DNA of 34,056 bases from a virus, in IMG/VR virus record IMGVR_UViG_3300021083_000537, positions 1 to 34,056 of that record. One strand, 5' to 3'. The notes beneath the pieces are model-generated. The model was not told the DNA's origin and ran no database searches. It worked only from the letters and a program-made list of their open reading frames with translations. A program made the translations under genes and the position numbers. Below, piece after piece: positions 13,672 to 22,125 of the stretch; position 1 is the stretch's first letter; each line of letters opens with the position of its first letter.

Positions 13672-15500
13672 GCGACAACATCTTCACCCCGGTCGGCAAC
13701 ACGGACGAGGCGTCGGCCCTGATGGGAACCAGCGGCCGGGTCTGGTCCCCCTTCTCCCCGTTCTTCAACCAGCGCGCCGCGGTGAAGCGAGACTTCGCCG
13801 AAGAGCGCGGCCGGTTCAAGCGCATCATGCGCCGCAATCCCCTCTCCGAGCAGGAGAAGCTCGCCCTGGTCAGCGGCACCGATCCCAAGGCTATCGTCCC
13901 GGTCACTGCCTCGCTCGCCGTCGGCGGCTTGATCGTGAACCGTGCTTGGGAGGATGCCGCTGACTACTGCGAGTATCTGGTCCGCCACTACCATTCCCGG
14001 ATAGGTGGTGCGCGAGCGAAGGCGGACGCTGCGCGAGCGAAGAAGGGGCAGGGCCCGAAGATCATATCCAGTTCAGCCATTACCTGGGCGGTGGCGTTCA
14101 GCGCCATCGGCCAATACTGCAGGGCCCTGGCCGAGGGCCGGGAGCCGACGCGCCCTGCGCGCACCATCGCCGACCGGAAGGTGGGGGCGGTGATCTCGAT
14201 GTGGGATGACGTCCGCAAGTCCTGCCTGGCCGCGGAGGGCAACGTCAAGCTGCCGTTTGCCGCCTATTCCGAGATGCCGGTGGTGACCTGCCCCGGTGCC
14301 GGTGGGGTGACCAAGTTCTCCGGCCTGACGGGCAAGACCCTCGGCGTGGCAGTGCCAACCGGTCCCGATGTCCGCGGTTGCGCGTCCTTCTGCTACTCCC
14401 TGAAGGCCTTCGGCAAGCCCACCTGCGTCGCCCGCCAGCTGATCCTGACCCTCGGCGCGGCTGTGGATCCGGTGCGCCACGCCCAGATAGTCACCGAGCA
14501 GATGACCAAGCTCGCCAAGGGCAAGAAGCACGTCAAGATCCTGCGCCTATTCGTGGACGGCGACTTCCGCAGCGAGGCCTCGATCATCGCGTGGATGGAC
14601 CACTGCGTGAAGCCACTGCATGCGCTTGGGGTCACCGTCTACGGGTACAGCAAGTCATGGGAGCACCTCTGGAACGTGCACAAGGAAAAGGGCGCTGCTT
14701 GGTGGCCGACCAACTACGTGATGAACGTCTCGAGTGGCAGCCGCTTCCGAAATGGCACTGATCTCGGTACCAGTGCAGAGATCTCCGCCAAGACGTGGCA
14801 GGAGCGGATACGCTCCATACCGGTGGCCCGCGGCGGCTTCCTGGCGGTGGACCCGATCCAGCGCCTGCTCTGGAAGGCGATGACCAAGGTGCACGGCGAG
14901 GCCGTATGGCAGAAGTACTGCGACGCGGTGAGCCGGCACGTCGGTCACCCCGGTGCGGCCGAGAAGCTCCTGCATGCTGTGAAGTCCATGATTGGCAAGG
15001 CGAACCCGGCCCTCGTCACCGATTACAACAACTACGTCAACACCATCCACATCATCGAGAACAAGCCGAGTGTGCTCAAGCGCATCGCCTCGATCGCCGG
15101 CGAGAAGGCACTCAAGCCGGGCCCAGTTGTCCAGGCCAGCACCTGGGCCTTCTTGTCCGAGCTGGTCAAGGGGCAGGAGATGCCGTGCCCGATCGCATGC
15201 GGGTCGTGCCCAAAGACCGCGATCATCACCCACGACAAGGTTGTGCGCGCCGCCTTGCAGCCGGAGCTCGATGCCCTCGGGGCCGAAATGCAGAAGAAGC
15301 ACGGGATCTCGGAGAAGGAGCGCCGAGACTGGGAGGAACACGTCCGGGGCACCGACGCGACGACCGTGTCTGCTGGCGAGGCTGAGGCCCGCAAGAACTA
15401 CCGCGCCCAGGTCGCCGCCCAGATCGAGAAGGGCTCACCGCTCATGCACTGGTGCGGGAACAAGAAGATGAAGCAAGACATCATCATCGGGTTGCATTGA
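13668..15500 (+). CDS. GP88-like protein with Cys clusters and RRNP motif
   Basis: 610 residues, far longer than usual for the family. The core matches the Gene product 88 pattern: TCPGAGG with Cys208, GCASFCYS with Cys238 and Cys242, Cys253, and LRLFVDGDFRSEASIIAWM followed by YGYSKSWE. A second cluster near the C-terminus, CPIACGSC (Cys507, Cys511, Cys514), has CX3CX2C spacing, the spacing of radical-SAM iron-sulfur sites. GP88 proteins occur in phages and plasmids and their biochemistry is not established. The N-terminus includes KRIMRRNPLSEQEK, the RRNP motif of the Arg-rich proteins. Its ATG overlaps the previous stop, so it sits inside the structural block. Confidence 0.78.
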   Translation: MSDNIFTPVGNTDEASALMGTSGRVWSPFSPFFNQRAAVKRDFAEERGRFKRIMRRNPLSEQEKLALVSGTDPKAIVPVTASLAVGGLIVNRAWEDAADYCEYLVRHYHSRIGGARAKADAARAKKGQGPKIISSSAITWAVAFSAIGQYCRALAEGREPTRPARTIADRKVGAVISMWDDVRKSCLAAEGNVKLPFAAYSEMPVVTCPGAGGVTKFSGLTGKTLGVAVPTGPDVRGCASFCYSLKAFGKPTCVARQLILTLGAAVDPVRHAQIVTEQMTKLAKGKKHVKILRLFVDGDFRSEASIIAWMDHCVKPLHALGVTVYGYSKSWEHLWNVHKEKGAAWWPTNYVMNVSSGSRFRNGTDLGTSAEISAKTWQERIRSIPVARGGFLAVDPIQRLLWKAMTKVHGEAVWQKYCDAVSRHVGHPGAAEKLLHAVKSMIGKANPALVTDYNNYVNTIHIIENKPSVLKRIASIAGEKALKPGPVVQASTWAFLSELVKGQEMPCPIACGSCPKTAIITHDKVVRAALQPELDALGAEMQKKHGISEKERRDWEEHVRGTDATTVSAGEAEARKNYRAQVAAQIEKGSPLMHWCGNKKMKQDIIIGLH

Positions 15501-15569
15501 CGTGCTAACTGGCCCCCGTTCACGAATTCCAGTAGAATCCGCCACAACCCTGGATACAGTAGGCCACCT

Positions 15570-16004
15570 ATGATCCGCCGACGCCGCAGCCATCGCCGCT
15601 TCCGCCGCAACGCGCGCCCTGGTGAGAACCAGATCCCGACCGTGCGCATCGTCCGCCGGCCGAGCAAGAACCCCCGCCGCTTCATCCGCCGCAATGTGCC
15701 GATCACCCCGGCGCAGGCTGCCGCGATGAAGGCTGTCCTCCGAGCTCACGGCTACCTCAAGACCAACCCACTCCGCCGTCGCCACAAGCGGCGCAATCCC
15801 CGAAAGCACCGCATGGCACGCCATCACCGCAAGGTCCGCCGGAACCCCGCACCCCCGAAGGGCAAGCGCGCTGGCAGCGTGTTCAAGCGCAAGGGCAAGT
15901 GGTTCCGCATCTCACTCAAGAAGGTCCGCAAGGGTCGCCGCGTCGTCCGCCGCCGCGTCACCGTCAAGACCACCGCCCGCGCCGCGAAGCGCAGCCGCCG
16001 CTAA
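15570..16004 (+). CDS. Arg/Lys-rich RRNP protein (protamine-like)
   Basis: 144 residues, about 40 percent Arg plus Lys, with little hydrophobic content. NP-containing basic motifs repeat along it: SKNPRRF, TNPLRRR, RRNPRKH and RRNPAPPKG. The middle KRAGSVFKRKGKWFRISLKKV resembles a small beta/DNA-contact patch. No membrane helix. By composition it should bind nucleic acid tightly, so a genome-condensing role in the particle is inferred. A 69-base gap precedes it, containing TAGAAT at 15533 but no matching -35, so no promoter is claimed. Confidence 0.75.
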   Translation: MIRRRRSHRRFRRNARPGENQIPTVRIVRRPSKNPRRFIRRNVPITPAQAAAMKAVLRAHGYLKTNPLRRRHKRRNPRKHRMARHHRKVRRNPAPPKGKRAGSVFKRKGKWFRISLKKVRKGRRVVRRRVTVKTTARAAKRSRR

Positions 16005-16038
16005 GCCTGCTCACCCTCACCTGATTCTGGAGACTCCC

Positions 16039-16269
16039 ATGCCCCGTCGCCGCCACAGCCGCTACCGCCGGAACCCCGGCAAGCTCCCCGTCAAGGTCAC
16101 CTTCCGCAAGGGTGGCAAGCACGTGGTGATCTTCCGTCACCACAAGGCCACCGCCGCGACCAAGGCCAAGCGCCGGGCCGCGGGCAGGCGCTTGGCCAAG
16201 ATGTGGACCGCCAAGGAGCGGATGGCGAACCTGCGCAAGGCCTGGGCCAAGAATCGCCGTCGTCGCTGA
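16039..16269 (+). CDS. Small Arg/Lys-rich RRNP protein
   Basis: 76 residues, beginning MPRRRHSRYRRNPGKLPVKV, with a strand-like VTFRKGGKHVVIFRHHKA centre and a helical, basic end (MANLRKAWAKNRRRR). The gene has a clear GGAG ribosome site. It is probably a histone- or protamine-like DNA binder, companion to the 144-residue protein 35 bases upstream. Alternatives include an RNA-binding or ribosome-inhibiting peptide. Confidence 0.75.
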   Translation: MPRRRHSRYRRNPGKLPVKVTFRKGGKHVVIFRHHKATAATKAKRRAAGRRLAKMWTAKERMANLRKAWAKNRRRR

Positions 16270-16280
16270 TCGCTCGGCCC

Positions 16281-16320
16281 GTCATCAAGGCCCTCTGCGT
16301 CCTCGCACGGCCTTGATGGC
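16281..16320. terminator. Long hairpin without U tract between basic-protein genes
   Basis: CATCAAGGCC (16283-16292) pairs with GGCCTTGATG (16309-16318) around a 16-base loop; an added G-C and T-G pair makes the stem 12. No T run follows (ACATTGG), so it is not a classical intrinsic terminator. It may act as an mRNA 3'-end stabiliser or processing site that sets differing expression of the basic genes upstream and downstream. Confidence 0.5.
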
Positions 16321-16334
16321 ACATTGGAGAGCAC

Positions 16335-17198
16335 ATGCTCGGATCTCTCGTTCTCGCCGGTATCGGCTGCGCCCTGATGAGCAACCCTCGTCGGAAGCGG
16401 AAAGTGCGTCGGAACCCGAAGGCGCGGCGCGCGAAGTGGAAAAACCGACAGCGGAATCCGGTAGACCCCTACAAATACGAGCCCATCCGCGTAGATGTGG
16501 CCAGCGAGTCACTGCTCCGAGATACGCTGTGGGGTATTCTACTCGGAGTCCCCTCGCGCTCCTATACGGCGCTCAAGGAGGTCGCTCCTCACGTCAAACA
16601 GCAGGCAAAGCGCCGGGTGGCCGCAATGCCGCTCAGCCAAGTTCGAGATGCAATTGCCGCTTTTCAGGCTACCCGGTCGAACCCTCGCCAGAAGCGCCGC
16701 AACCCCGACGTCTGGGCGCGGGTCGCCGCCCAGGTCGCGCGGCAGAAAGCGGCGGGGACGGGTGGGCCGAAGCCGACCGGGTACTCGAGCACGGCGGCGA
16801 TGCCGAATCCGCGCCGCAAGGGCAAGCGCAAGGTCCGCCGCTCGAGGATCTCGGTGAGCCAGGCTGCCGCGCGCATGATGCAGTGGCGGTGGCATCACAA
16901 TCCGGGAGGCAGCGATCTGGTGCCCTGGATTGTCGAGACCACCGAGATGCGCGGCTTCTCCCACGGCAAGCCCAACATCCGCACCGAGAAGAGCGCCTTC
17001 CGCGGTAAGAGCCACACCGCCAAGGCTCTCGCTGCTTGGGTGCTGCGCTACAACCAGTCCTTCACCTCGGGCGGGGTCAACAGTCACGCTTCCAAGGCCT
17101 TCGGCTACGAGCCCTACGCCTTCAAGGCCAAGCTGATCAACCAGCGCAATGGGCGAGTCGCCGCGACCTACAGCGCTCCGAAGTTCCAGGTGCTCTGA
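16335..17198 (+). CDS. Larger RRNP protein with basic repeats and a C-terminal domain
   Basis: 287 residues. It starts with a short hydrophobic segment (MLGSLVLAGIGCALM), then dense basic motifs: SNPRRKRKVRRNPKARR, QRNPVDPY, RSNPRQKRRNPD and MPNPRRKGKRKVRR. A non-basic C-terminal ~130 residues follow with aromatic strands (VPWIVETTEMRGFSHGKPN; AAWVLRYNQSFTSGG). The architecture suggests a nucleic-acid-binding arm joined to a folded domain. The hydrophobic start could be a short membrane or signal segment. No family recognised. It precedes the transglutaminase-like gene by 3 bases. Confidence 0.72.
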   Translation: MLGSLVLAGIGCALMSNPRRKRKVRRNPKARRAKWKNRQRNPVDPYKYEPIRVDVASESLLRDTLWGILLGVPSRSYTALKEVAPHVKQQAKRRVAAMPLSQVRDAIAAFQATRSNPRQKRRNPDVWARVAAQVARQKAAGTGGPKPTGYSSTAAMPNPRRKGKRKVRRSRISVSQAAARMMQWRWHHNPGGSDLVPWIVETTEMRGFSHGKPNIRTEKSAFRGKSHTAKALAAWVLRYNQSFTSGGVNSHASKAFGYEPYAFKAKLINQRNGRVAATYSAPKFQVL

Positions 17199-17201
17199 CC
17201 C

Positions 17202-20200
17202 ATGCGCTCCGCCACCCCCTCCCTCGCCGACGGCGACATCAACGCCGACTACAGCGTCCTGCCGGAGAACGGCAACGACGCGGTCGACGCGACCGTCCAG
17301 AAGATGGTCGAGATGGCGGCCGGCAAGTGGGGCCGCGAGAGTCCCAAGATCCGCGCTGCGGCGATCAACATCGTGCGGGGTCTGGATCCGATCACTGGCG
17401 AACGATTCGCGCCTCAGGTCGCCAGCAAGGACTACTACGGGATGCTCGAGCAGATCCACAACTGGGTCCGCGACAACATCATGTATGTCAAGGACGTAGT
17501 GGGTCAGGAAACCCTGAGTTATCCCGAAGAAACGCTCTTCAACTCCCGTGCAGAGGACTGTGATGGGCAAGTGATTCTGGAGATGGCCCTCCTCGGCTCG
17601 ATCGGCTTGCAGAGCTATCCCGTCATCGTCGGGATGTTCCCGGGCCACTACTCACACGTCTACATGTATGCCGAGGTGCCCCCGGGGCGCCATCGCAACG
17701 CCGACACCACCTGGGCCGCCGATCCCATCATGAAGGACTGGCCGCTTGGCAGGGAGGCCCCGGCTGATAGGGTCAAGGCTAAGAAGGTCTACTCGAACCT
17801 CGCAGGATTTAACATGCCACTCCACGGATATGCTTCTTCCGACGCGGCGTTCTCTCCCCAGGACGAGCTCGAGGCGACCCAGGTCGACACGGTGCTCGCG
17901 ACTCGGTTGACCGATTCGGGAGGTGCCGGCCGGATCGTCAATGCGAACCGGTTGACCGCGTGGGGCGACGAGCTCGACGACATGTTCAATGCCAACGCGA
18001 CGATCAGCCCGATGCAGGCCGCGCCCGCCAGCATGCTCTACGCTCGCGGCCCGGTGGTTTCCCGTGCAGCGCGCGAAGAGACCTCCTACCTCAGCGAGGC
18101 ACCCCTCGGCGGCGAGCGCAACCGCCCGGCGATGCGCCGCGGGCCCCTGATCATCACGGTCAAGGACAAGGCGGTTGGCGACAGCGTGACCAAGCCGCAG
18201 CCCCCGACCGTCCAGGGTCTCATGGGCCTGGCGGACTACCTCGGTGAGCTTGCCCCGATCGCCAAGGTGGTCGGCAAGCGCATGAGCGTGAACGGCAAGC
18301 GCGACGCGCTCCATGCCACGGCGGCAGCCGCGCACCTGGCGAAGAACCAGGCGCGCAAGGCGACCGCGCGCGTCGCCAAGCTGCAGCATGATGGGTTCAT
18401 GCCCGGCTTCGGCGCCGACATGCAGCCGAACAAGACCTTGGACGTCGCGATGCAGATCGAGAAGCTGGCCCACCAGATCTCGGCCAATGCCGACCAGATC
18501 GCCCAGACGGCCGCCGGCTCCAGCCCGCTCCGCCAGCAGGCGCTCGACACCGATCTCGGTGCGATGGACTACATGAACCGGCATGCCGGCGTGTCCGACC
18601 TGCTCGACAACATGCGCCTCGGCGGCGTCCCGGCCAAGGACATGGCCAAGCTCCGATCGGTCGCCCTGGTCAACTGCGCCCAGGATCCGGACGTCCAGCA
18701 GCTGGCCGTGGATCTCTCCCAGGCCAACGTGCCGACCGCCCCAGGCGCGCGGGTCAAGACCCAGCTGCCCGCGGGCTCGGTGGTCCGCGACCAGATGGGC
18801 AACGTCATCCAGTCTGGCAGCGCGGACGACAACCTCGCCGGCCTCGGCGAGCTGAAGCGCAAGCGCCGCATCAAGCGCGCCCTGGCCGAGTTCGAGGAGA
18901 GCAACGACAACAGCCCGATCACCAACGCCCTGCGCGCGTCGGCGAATGGTCTGGCCGGCTACGCCAACGAGCCGGGCCTCGGCTTCTCCCTGAGCCACGC
19001 CATCAGCGGCGTCGCCAAGACCGTGGTCGCCAGCGTCACTGTCCCGGTCAAGGCCGCGGTCGCGACGGTGGTCGATCCGATCAAGCTCGCCCAGACGGTC
19101 GCCTCGGGCGGCTCGGTGAAATCCGCACTGCAGCAGGATGCTCAGCAGATCACCAATCCGATGAACCAGGCGCTCAAGCAGATCGTCTCGAGCACCCAGA
19201 AGGCTCCGTCGACCCCTGCGACCCCTGCGACCCAGTACCAGGACGCCAACGGCAATGTGATCTCGGCCGGGCTCTACAACAGCCTGATGCTGAACCCGTC
19301 GACCCCGGAGTCCTGCTTCGACGCGAACGGCAATGCCCTGAACCTCACCGGCTGCGTCTATGCCCCGGGCACCCCCGGTGCGACCACGACCCAGACCACG
19401 GCGAGCACCACCCTGGCCCAGTTCCCGGGCGGGCAGTGCTTCACCGCGACCGGTGCCGCGACCGGCGTGGCAGGCTGCTTCAGCCCGAGCATGGGCACCC
19501 CGTGCTGGACCTTCACCAGCCCGACCAGCGCGCCCACCCCGGCTGTCGGCGCTCCTGCCGACTGCACCGGCGGCACCGCGGCGTCGGCCTCCCTCTACGC
19601 GTCATCCCCCGGCGGTCAGTGCTTCAACATGACCACGGGCGCGCCCACCGGTGTCGCCGGCTGCCTGAGCCCGAGCATGGGCGTTCCATGCTATACCTGG
19701 CAGGGGCCGTCGGCCGCGCCGCTCCCGACCAATGCCGCGCCGGACTGCCCGGGGGCGACCTACAACCCGTATGCGGCCCAGCAGCCCTATGCCGGCGGTG
19801 CATCGCCCTACGACCAGATGTCGGCCGACTCCAGCGCCTATGATCCGACCACCGGCGAATCGATCACCGGCACGCCGGACTACTCGAGCATGGGGCCGCC
19901 GGACGACAGCGGCTTCGGGCCCCAGGACATCGGGCCGGCCTCCTACGCCGACAACAGCCAGCAGGACGAGAACACCGTCGCGGTGAGCGCCAGTGGCGGC
20001 GGCGGATTCGATCCCTCGGGCAATTCGGGCATCACCGCCGGCGGCCAGTCGGCGTCGGATGACGATGGCTCGGATGATGGCAGCACCGATGGCAGCACCG
20101 ATGACGGCTCGGGCGATGCGACCGAGACCCCGGATGACAGCGGCGATGATTCGACCGATGTCTCCCAGTACAATGCGCCGTCCCAGGCGCCGAAGCACAA

Positions 20201-20498
20201 GAAGCACAAGTACTACAACATGTCCGACCAGGGGGACGATAGCGGCGAAGCCTCGGACGACGACAGCGATCTCGATACCTCGATCCAGGGCGACCTGGAC
20301 GTGGCGACCGCGGACATCTATCCCGAGGATGATCTCAACGAGGATGGCGGCGCAGGCTATGGCCGCCACAGCGTCATGTCGCCGTCGATCGAAGGCCTCG
20401 ATCTCGCCTCGGTGGCCAAGCCGGCGCTCGTCATCGGCATCGGCTACCTGCTCTGGAAGACCGTCGGCAAGAAGCTCTTCAAGCGGAAGCGCGCCTGA
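17202..20498 (+). CDS. Giant transglutaminase-like, C-tail-anchored protein
   Basis: 1098 residues. Residues ~60-190 form a transglutaminase-like domain with Cys120 (AEDCDGQ), His152 (YSHVYM) and Asp174 (AADPIM), the papain-like triad in order. Such enzymes cross-link or cleave peptides. A GFMPGFGADM motif (398-407) follows a basic helical stretch, then a long helical middle. Two Cys-rich repeats (about 741-790 and 801-850) each have four cysteines. The very acidic Asp/Ser-rich segment is at about 930-1060, and the C-terminus is a membrane helix LVIGIGYLLWKTVGKKLF with KRKRA. The start codon ATG fits the ribosome site region. It is probably a large virion protein that modifies envelope or peptidoglycan peptides during entry (inference). 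Confidence 0.8.
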   Translation: MRSATPSLADGDINADYSVLPENGNDAVDATVQKMVEMAAGKWGRESPKIRAAAINIVRGLDPITGERFAPQVASKDYYGMLEQIHNWVRDNIMYVKDVVGQETLSYPEETLFNSRAEDCDGQVILEMALLGSIGLQSYPVIVGMFPGHYSHVYMYAEVPPGRHRNADTTWAADPIMKDWPLGREAPADRVKAKKVYSNLAGFNMPLHGYASSDAAFSPQDELEATQVDTVLATRLTDSGGAGRIVNANRLTAWGDELDDMFNANATISPMQAAPASMLYARGPVVSRAAREETSYLSEAPLGGERNRPAMRRGPLIITVKDKAVGDSVTKPQPPTVQGLMGLADYLGELAPIAKVVGKRMSVNGKRDALHATAAAAHLAKNQARKATARVAKLQHDGFMPGFGADMQPNKTLDVAMQIEKLAHQISANADQIAQTAAGSSPLRQQALDTDLGAMDYMNRHAGVSDLLDNMRLGGVPAKDMAKLRSVALVNCAQDPDVQQLAVDLSQANVPTAPGARVKTQLPAGSVVRDQMGNVIQSGSADDNLAGLGELKRKRRIKRALAEFEESNDNSPITNALRASANGLAGYANEPGLGFSLSHAISGVAKTVVASVTVPVKAAVATVVDPIKLAQTVASGGSVKSALQQDAQQITNPMNQALKQIVSSTQKAPSTPATPATQYQDANGNVISAGLYNSLMLNPSTPESCFDANGNALNLTGCVYAPGTPGATTTQTTASTTLAQFPGGQCFTATGAATGVAGCFSPSMGTPCWTFTSPTSAPTPAVGAPADCTGGTAASASLYASSPGGQCFNMTTGAPTGVAGCLSPSMGVPCYTWQGPSAAPLPTNAAPDCPGATYNPYAAQQPYAGGASPYDQMSADSSAYDPTTGESITGTPDYSSMGPPDDSGFGPQDIGPASYADNSQQDENTVAVSASGGGGFDPSGNSGITAGGQSASDDDGSDDGSTDGSTDDGSGDATETPDDSGDDSTDVSQYNAPSQAPKHKKHKYYNMSDQGDDSGEASDDDSDLDTSIQGDLDVATADIYPEDDLNEDGGAGYGRHSVMSPSIEGLDLASVAKPALVIGIGYLLWKTVGKKLFKRKRA
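19422..19752. repeat. Two diverged Cys-rich coding repeats
   Basis: Repeat 1 starts at 19422 and repeat 2 at about 19602, spacing 180 bases. The encoded pattern is G-G-Q-C-F-x-T-G-A-x-T-G-V-A-G-C-(F/L)-S-P-S-M-G-(T/V)-P-C, ending in an aromatic strand, a Pro/Ala linker and a fourth Cys. The DNA is diverged but the amino-acid pattern is tight, indicating an old internal duplication under selection on the cysteine positions. A related single unit (ESCFDANGNALNLTGC) lies just before it. Confidence 0.75.
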
Positions 20499-20500
20499 TC

Positions 20501-21391
20501 ATGTCCCTCCCCCGCCCCTTCGTCGATCACTCCTACCGGACTGAGAGCGTCGATCTCCAGCCGTTCGGGAACACCGTGTCCATCGACACGGGCTCGGACA
20601 ATCCGTTCGAGAGCGACCAGGACGTGGAGGTGGTGACCCAGCAGAGCGGCGGGATGGCAGGGCCCGATCCCCGGATGCGCAGCAAGCGCACCCTGACCAA
20701 GGGGACGACGGTCACCCAGCATCATGCCGGCGTGGCGCGCACCTACCGCACCCGCGGCCAGGCGAACCGCCAGGGCTTCATGCCCGGCATGGCGGGAAGC
20801 GAGGCGCTGTTCCTGGCGCATGCCCGCGGCCTCGGCATCGACTACCCCGTCGACGACAGTGGCGGCGGTGGCAGCGCGGACCCGGACTTCAACACCCTGA
20901 CCACCGACCAGGATGCATCGCTCTTTGCCCAACCCGCGGCGCCGGCATTCCAGAACCAGAACCTGTTCCAGATGCCGGCACCAGGCCAACCAGGAAGCGG
21001 TCTGCCCGCGCCGACCAGCGCGGCAGCGCCTGCAGCACCTGCAGCGCCTGCAGCACCTGCAGGTGGTGGCGGCGGGGCAACCAAGGCCGCCGCGGGCGGC
21101 GCGACCGCGCTCACCGCCCTGACGGCCCTGACCCAAGCTGCCAGCCAGACCGGATCCGCTGTGCTCGCCGCCCAGGCCAAGAACGCGCAGGCCAAGAGCG
21201 CCGCCGCCAAACTCCCTGCCGCCGTCAGCACCCTCGGCAAGCAGGTCGAGACCTACTGGCCCTACATCGCCGGCGGGGTTGGCCTCGTCGTCGTGCTGGG
21301 CCTGGTGTTCGGTGGTGGCAGCCGCTCGACCACCGTGATCACCGCCCCTGCCGCCCCTGCCAAGACCAATCCCCGCCACCGCCGTCGCTGA
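20501..21391 (+). CDS. C-anchored GFMPGM protein, copy 1
   Basis: 296 residues. The first ~98 residues are closely similar to those of the next gene, including VDHSYRTESVDLQPFGNTVS and NRQGFMPGMAGSE (GFMPG at 92-96). The middle is Pro/Ala/Gln-rich with Ala repeats. A membrane helix at about 247-268 (YIAGGVGLVVVLGLVFGGG) precedes a basic end, TNPRHRRR. It has a polar N-terminal domain, flexible linker, one anchor, and a C-terminal NPR tail. ATG 20501 lies 2 bases after the transglutaminase-like stop. Virion membrane component (inference). Confidence 0.78.
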   Translation: MSLPRPFVDHSYRTESVDLQPFGNTVSIDTGSDNPFESDQDVEVVTQQSGGMAGPDPRMRSKRTLTKGTTVTQHHAGVARTYRTRGQANRQGFMPGMAGSEALFLAHARGLGIDYPVDDSGGGGSADPDFNTLTTDQDASLFAQPAAPAFQNQNLFQMPAPGQPGSGLPAPTSAAAPAAPAAPAAPAGGGGGATKAAAGGATALTALTALTQAASQTGSAVLAAQAKNAQAKSAAAKLPAAVSTLGKQVETYWPYIAGGVGLVVVLGLVFGGGSRSTTVITAPAAPAKTNPRHRRR

Positions 21392-21702
21392 GAGACACCC
21401 ATGCCCCTCCCCAAAGCATTCGTCGACAGCTCCTACCGCACCGAGCCCGTCGATCTGCAGCCCTTCGGCAACACCGTCTCGATCGAGACTGGCTCGGACA
21501 ATCCGTTCGAGAGCGACCAGGACGTCGAGATCTTCTCCCAGCAGTCGGGCGGCATGGCCGGCCCCGATGCGCGGATGCGCTCGAAGAAGACCCTGATCAA
21601 GGGTACCAAGGTCACGACCCACCAGGCTGGTGTGGCGCGCACCTACCACACCCGCAGCCAGGGCAACCGCCAGGGCTTCATGCCCGGCATGGCCGGGTTC
21701 GC
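20501..21702. repeat. Tandem gene duplication: 20501-20802 and 21401-21702
   Basis: The 5' ~300 bases of the two adjacent genes encode closely similar products with the motif positions identical (GFMPGM at residues 92-97 in both). Synonymous and some non-synonymous changes are scattered, so the event is old. The linkers and membrane helices diverge. The downstream copy lacks the long Pro/Ala stretch. It reads as a direct tandem duplication followed by linker replacement. Confidence 0.8.
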
Positions 21703-22087
21703 GGGCCTCGGCGCCGATCCGGCGCCCGGCCTCGACCAGGACGAAGCCAACCCGCCCGGCTACATCCCGCCGACCGGTCAGGGGGCCCCCGCCGCCCAAG
21801 CCCCGGGCGCAGCGCCGTCCGGCGCATGGGCTGCCCTGACGAGCCTGTTCTCCGCGGTTCCCGCCGGCGTCACCGCCTACGAGAACGCCAAGAGCGGCGC
21901 GCCCAAGCCGCCCGGCATGCCGGTCGCCCCGATGCCGCCTGCAGGCGGCAAGAGCGGCGGCATCGGCAAGGCCCTGCCGTGGATCATCGGCGCGGTCGGC
22001 GTCATCGGTGTCGGCATGCTGCTGGCCGGCAAGAGCAAGCCTGCGACCGTGGTCGCGACCAATCCCCGCCGGCGTCGCCGCCGCTAA
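21401..22087 (+). CDS. C-anchored GFMPGM protein, copy 2
   Basis: 228 residues. N-terminal domain nearly the same as the previous gene (VDSSYRTEPVDLQPFGNTVS; NRQGFMPGMAGFAGLGAD), then a shorter Pro/Gly linker, a membrane helix WIIGAVGVIGVGMLLAG and the tail ATNPRRRRRR. The two copies may form related subunits of one assembly or different layers. ATG 21401 follows the previous stop by 9 bases. Not recognised. Confidence 0.78.
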   Translation: MPLPKAFVDSSYRTEPVDLQPFGNTVSIETGSDNPFESDQDVEIFSQQSGGMAGPDARMRSKKTLIKGTKVTTHQAGVARTYHTRSQGNRQGFMPGMAGFAGLGADPAPGLDQDEANPPGYIPPTGQGAPAAQAPGAAPSGAWAALTSLFSAVPAGVTAYENAKSGAPKPPGMPVAPMPPAGGKSGGIGKALPWIIGAVGVIGVGMLLAGKSKPATVVATNPRRRRRR

Positions 22088-22125
22088 CCCCACCAGACCT
22101 CTGCCCTCCCCTCAAGGAACTCCCC

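Noticed and set aside
15497-15538. Promoter TTGACG ... TAGAAT before the basic-protein gene
   Set aside because: The spacing is 30 bases, too long for a sigma-70 promoter, and no better -35 lies 17 bases upstream of TAGAAT.
16539-17648. 369-residue leftward open frame
   Set aside because: Lies opposite 16335-17198 and the start of 17202-20498, both of which have motifs and ribosome sites; composition is that of a shadow.
17652-18998. 448-residue leftward open frame
   Set aside because: Shadow of the transglutaminase-like gene; high Arg/Gly/Leu content is typical of the complement of GC-rich coding DNA.
20444-22093. 549-residue leftward open frame
   Set aside because: It is opposite the duplicated GFMPGM genes and repeats in step with their duplication only because the DNA is duplicated.
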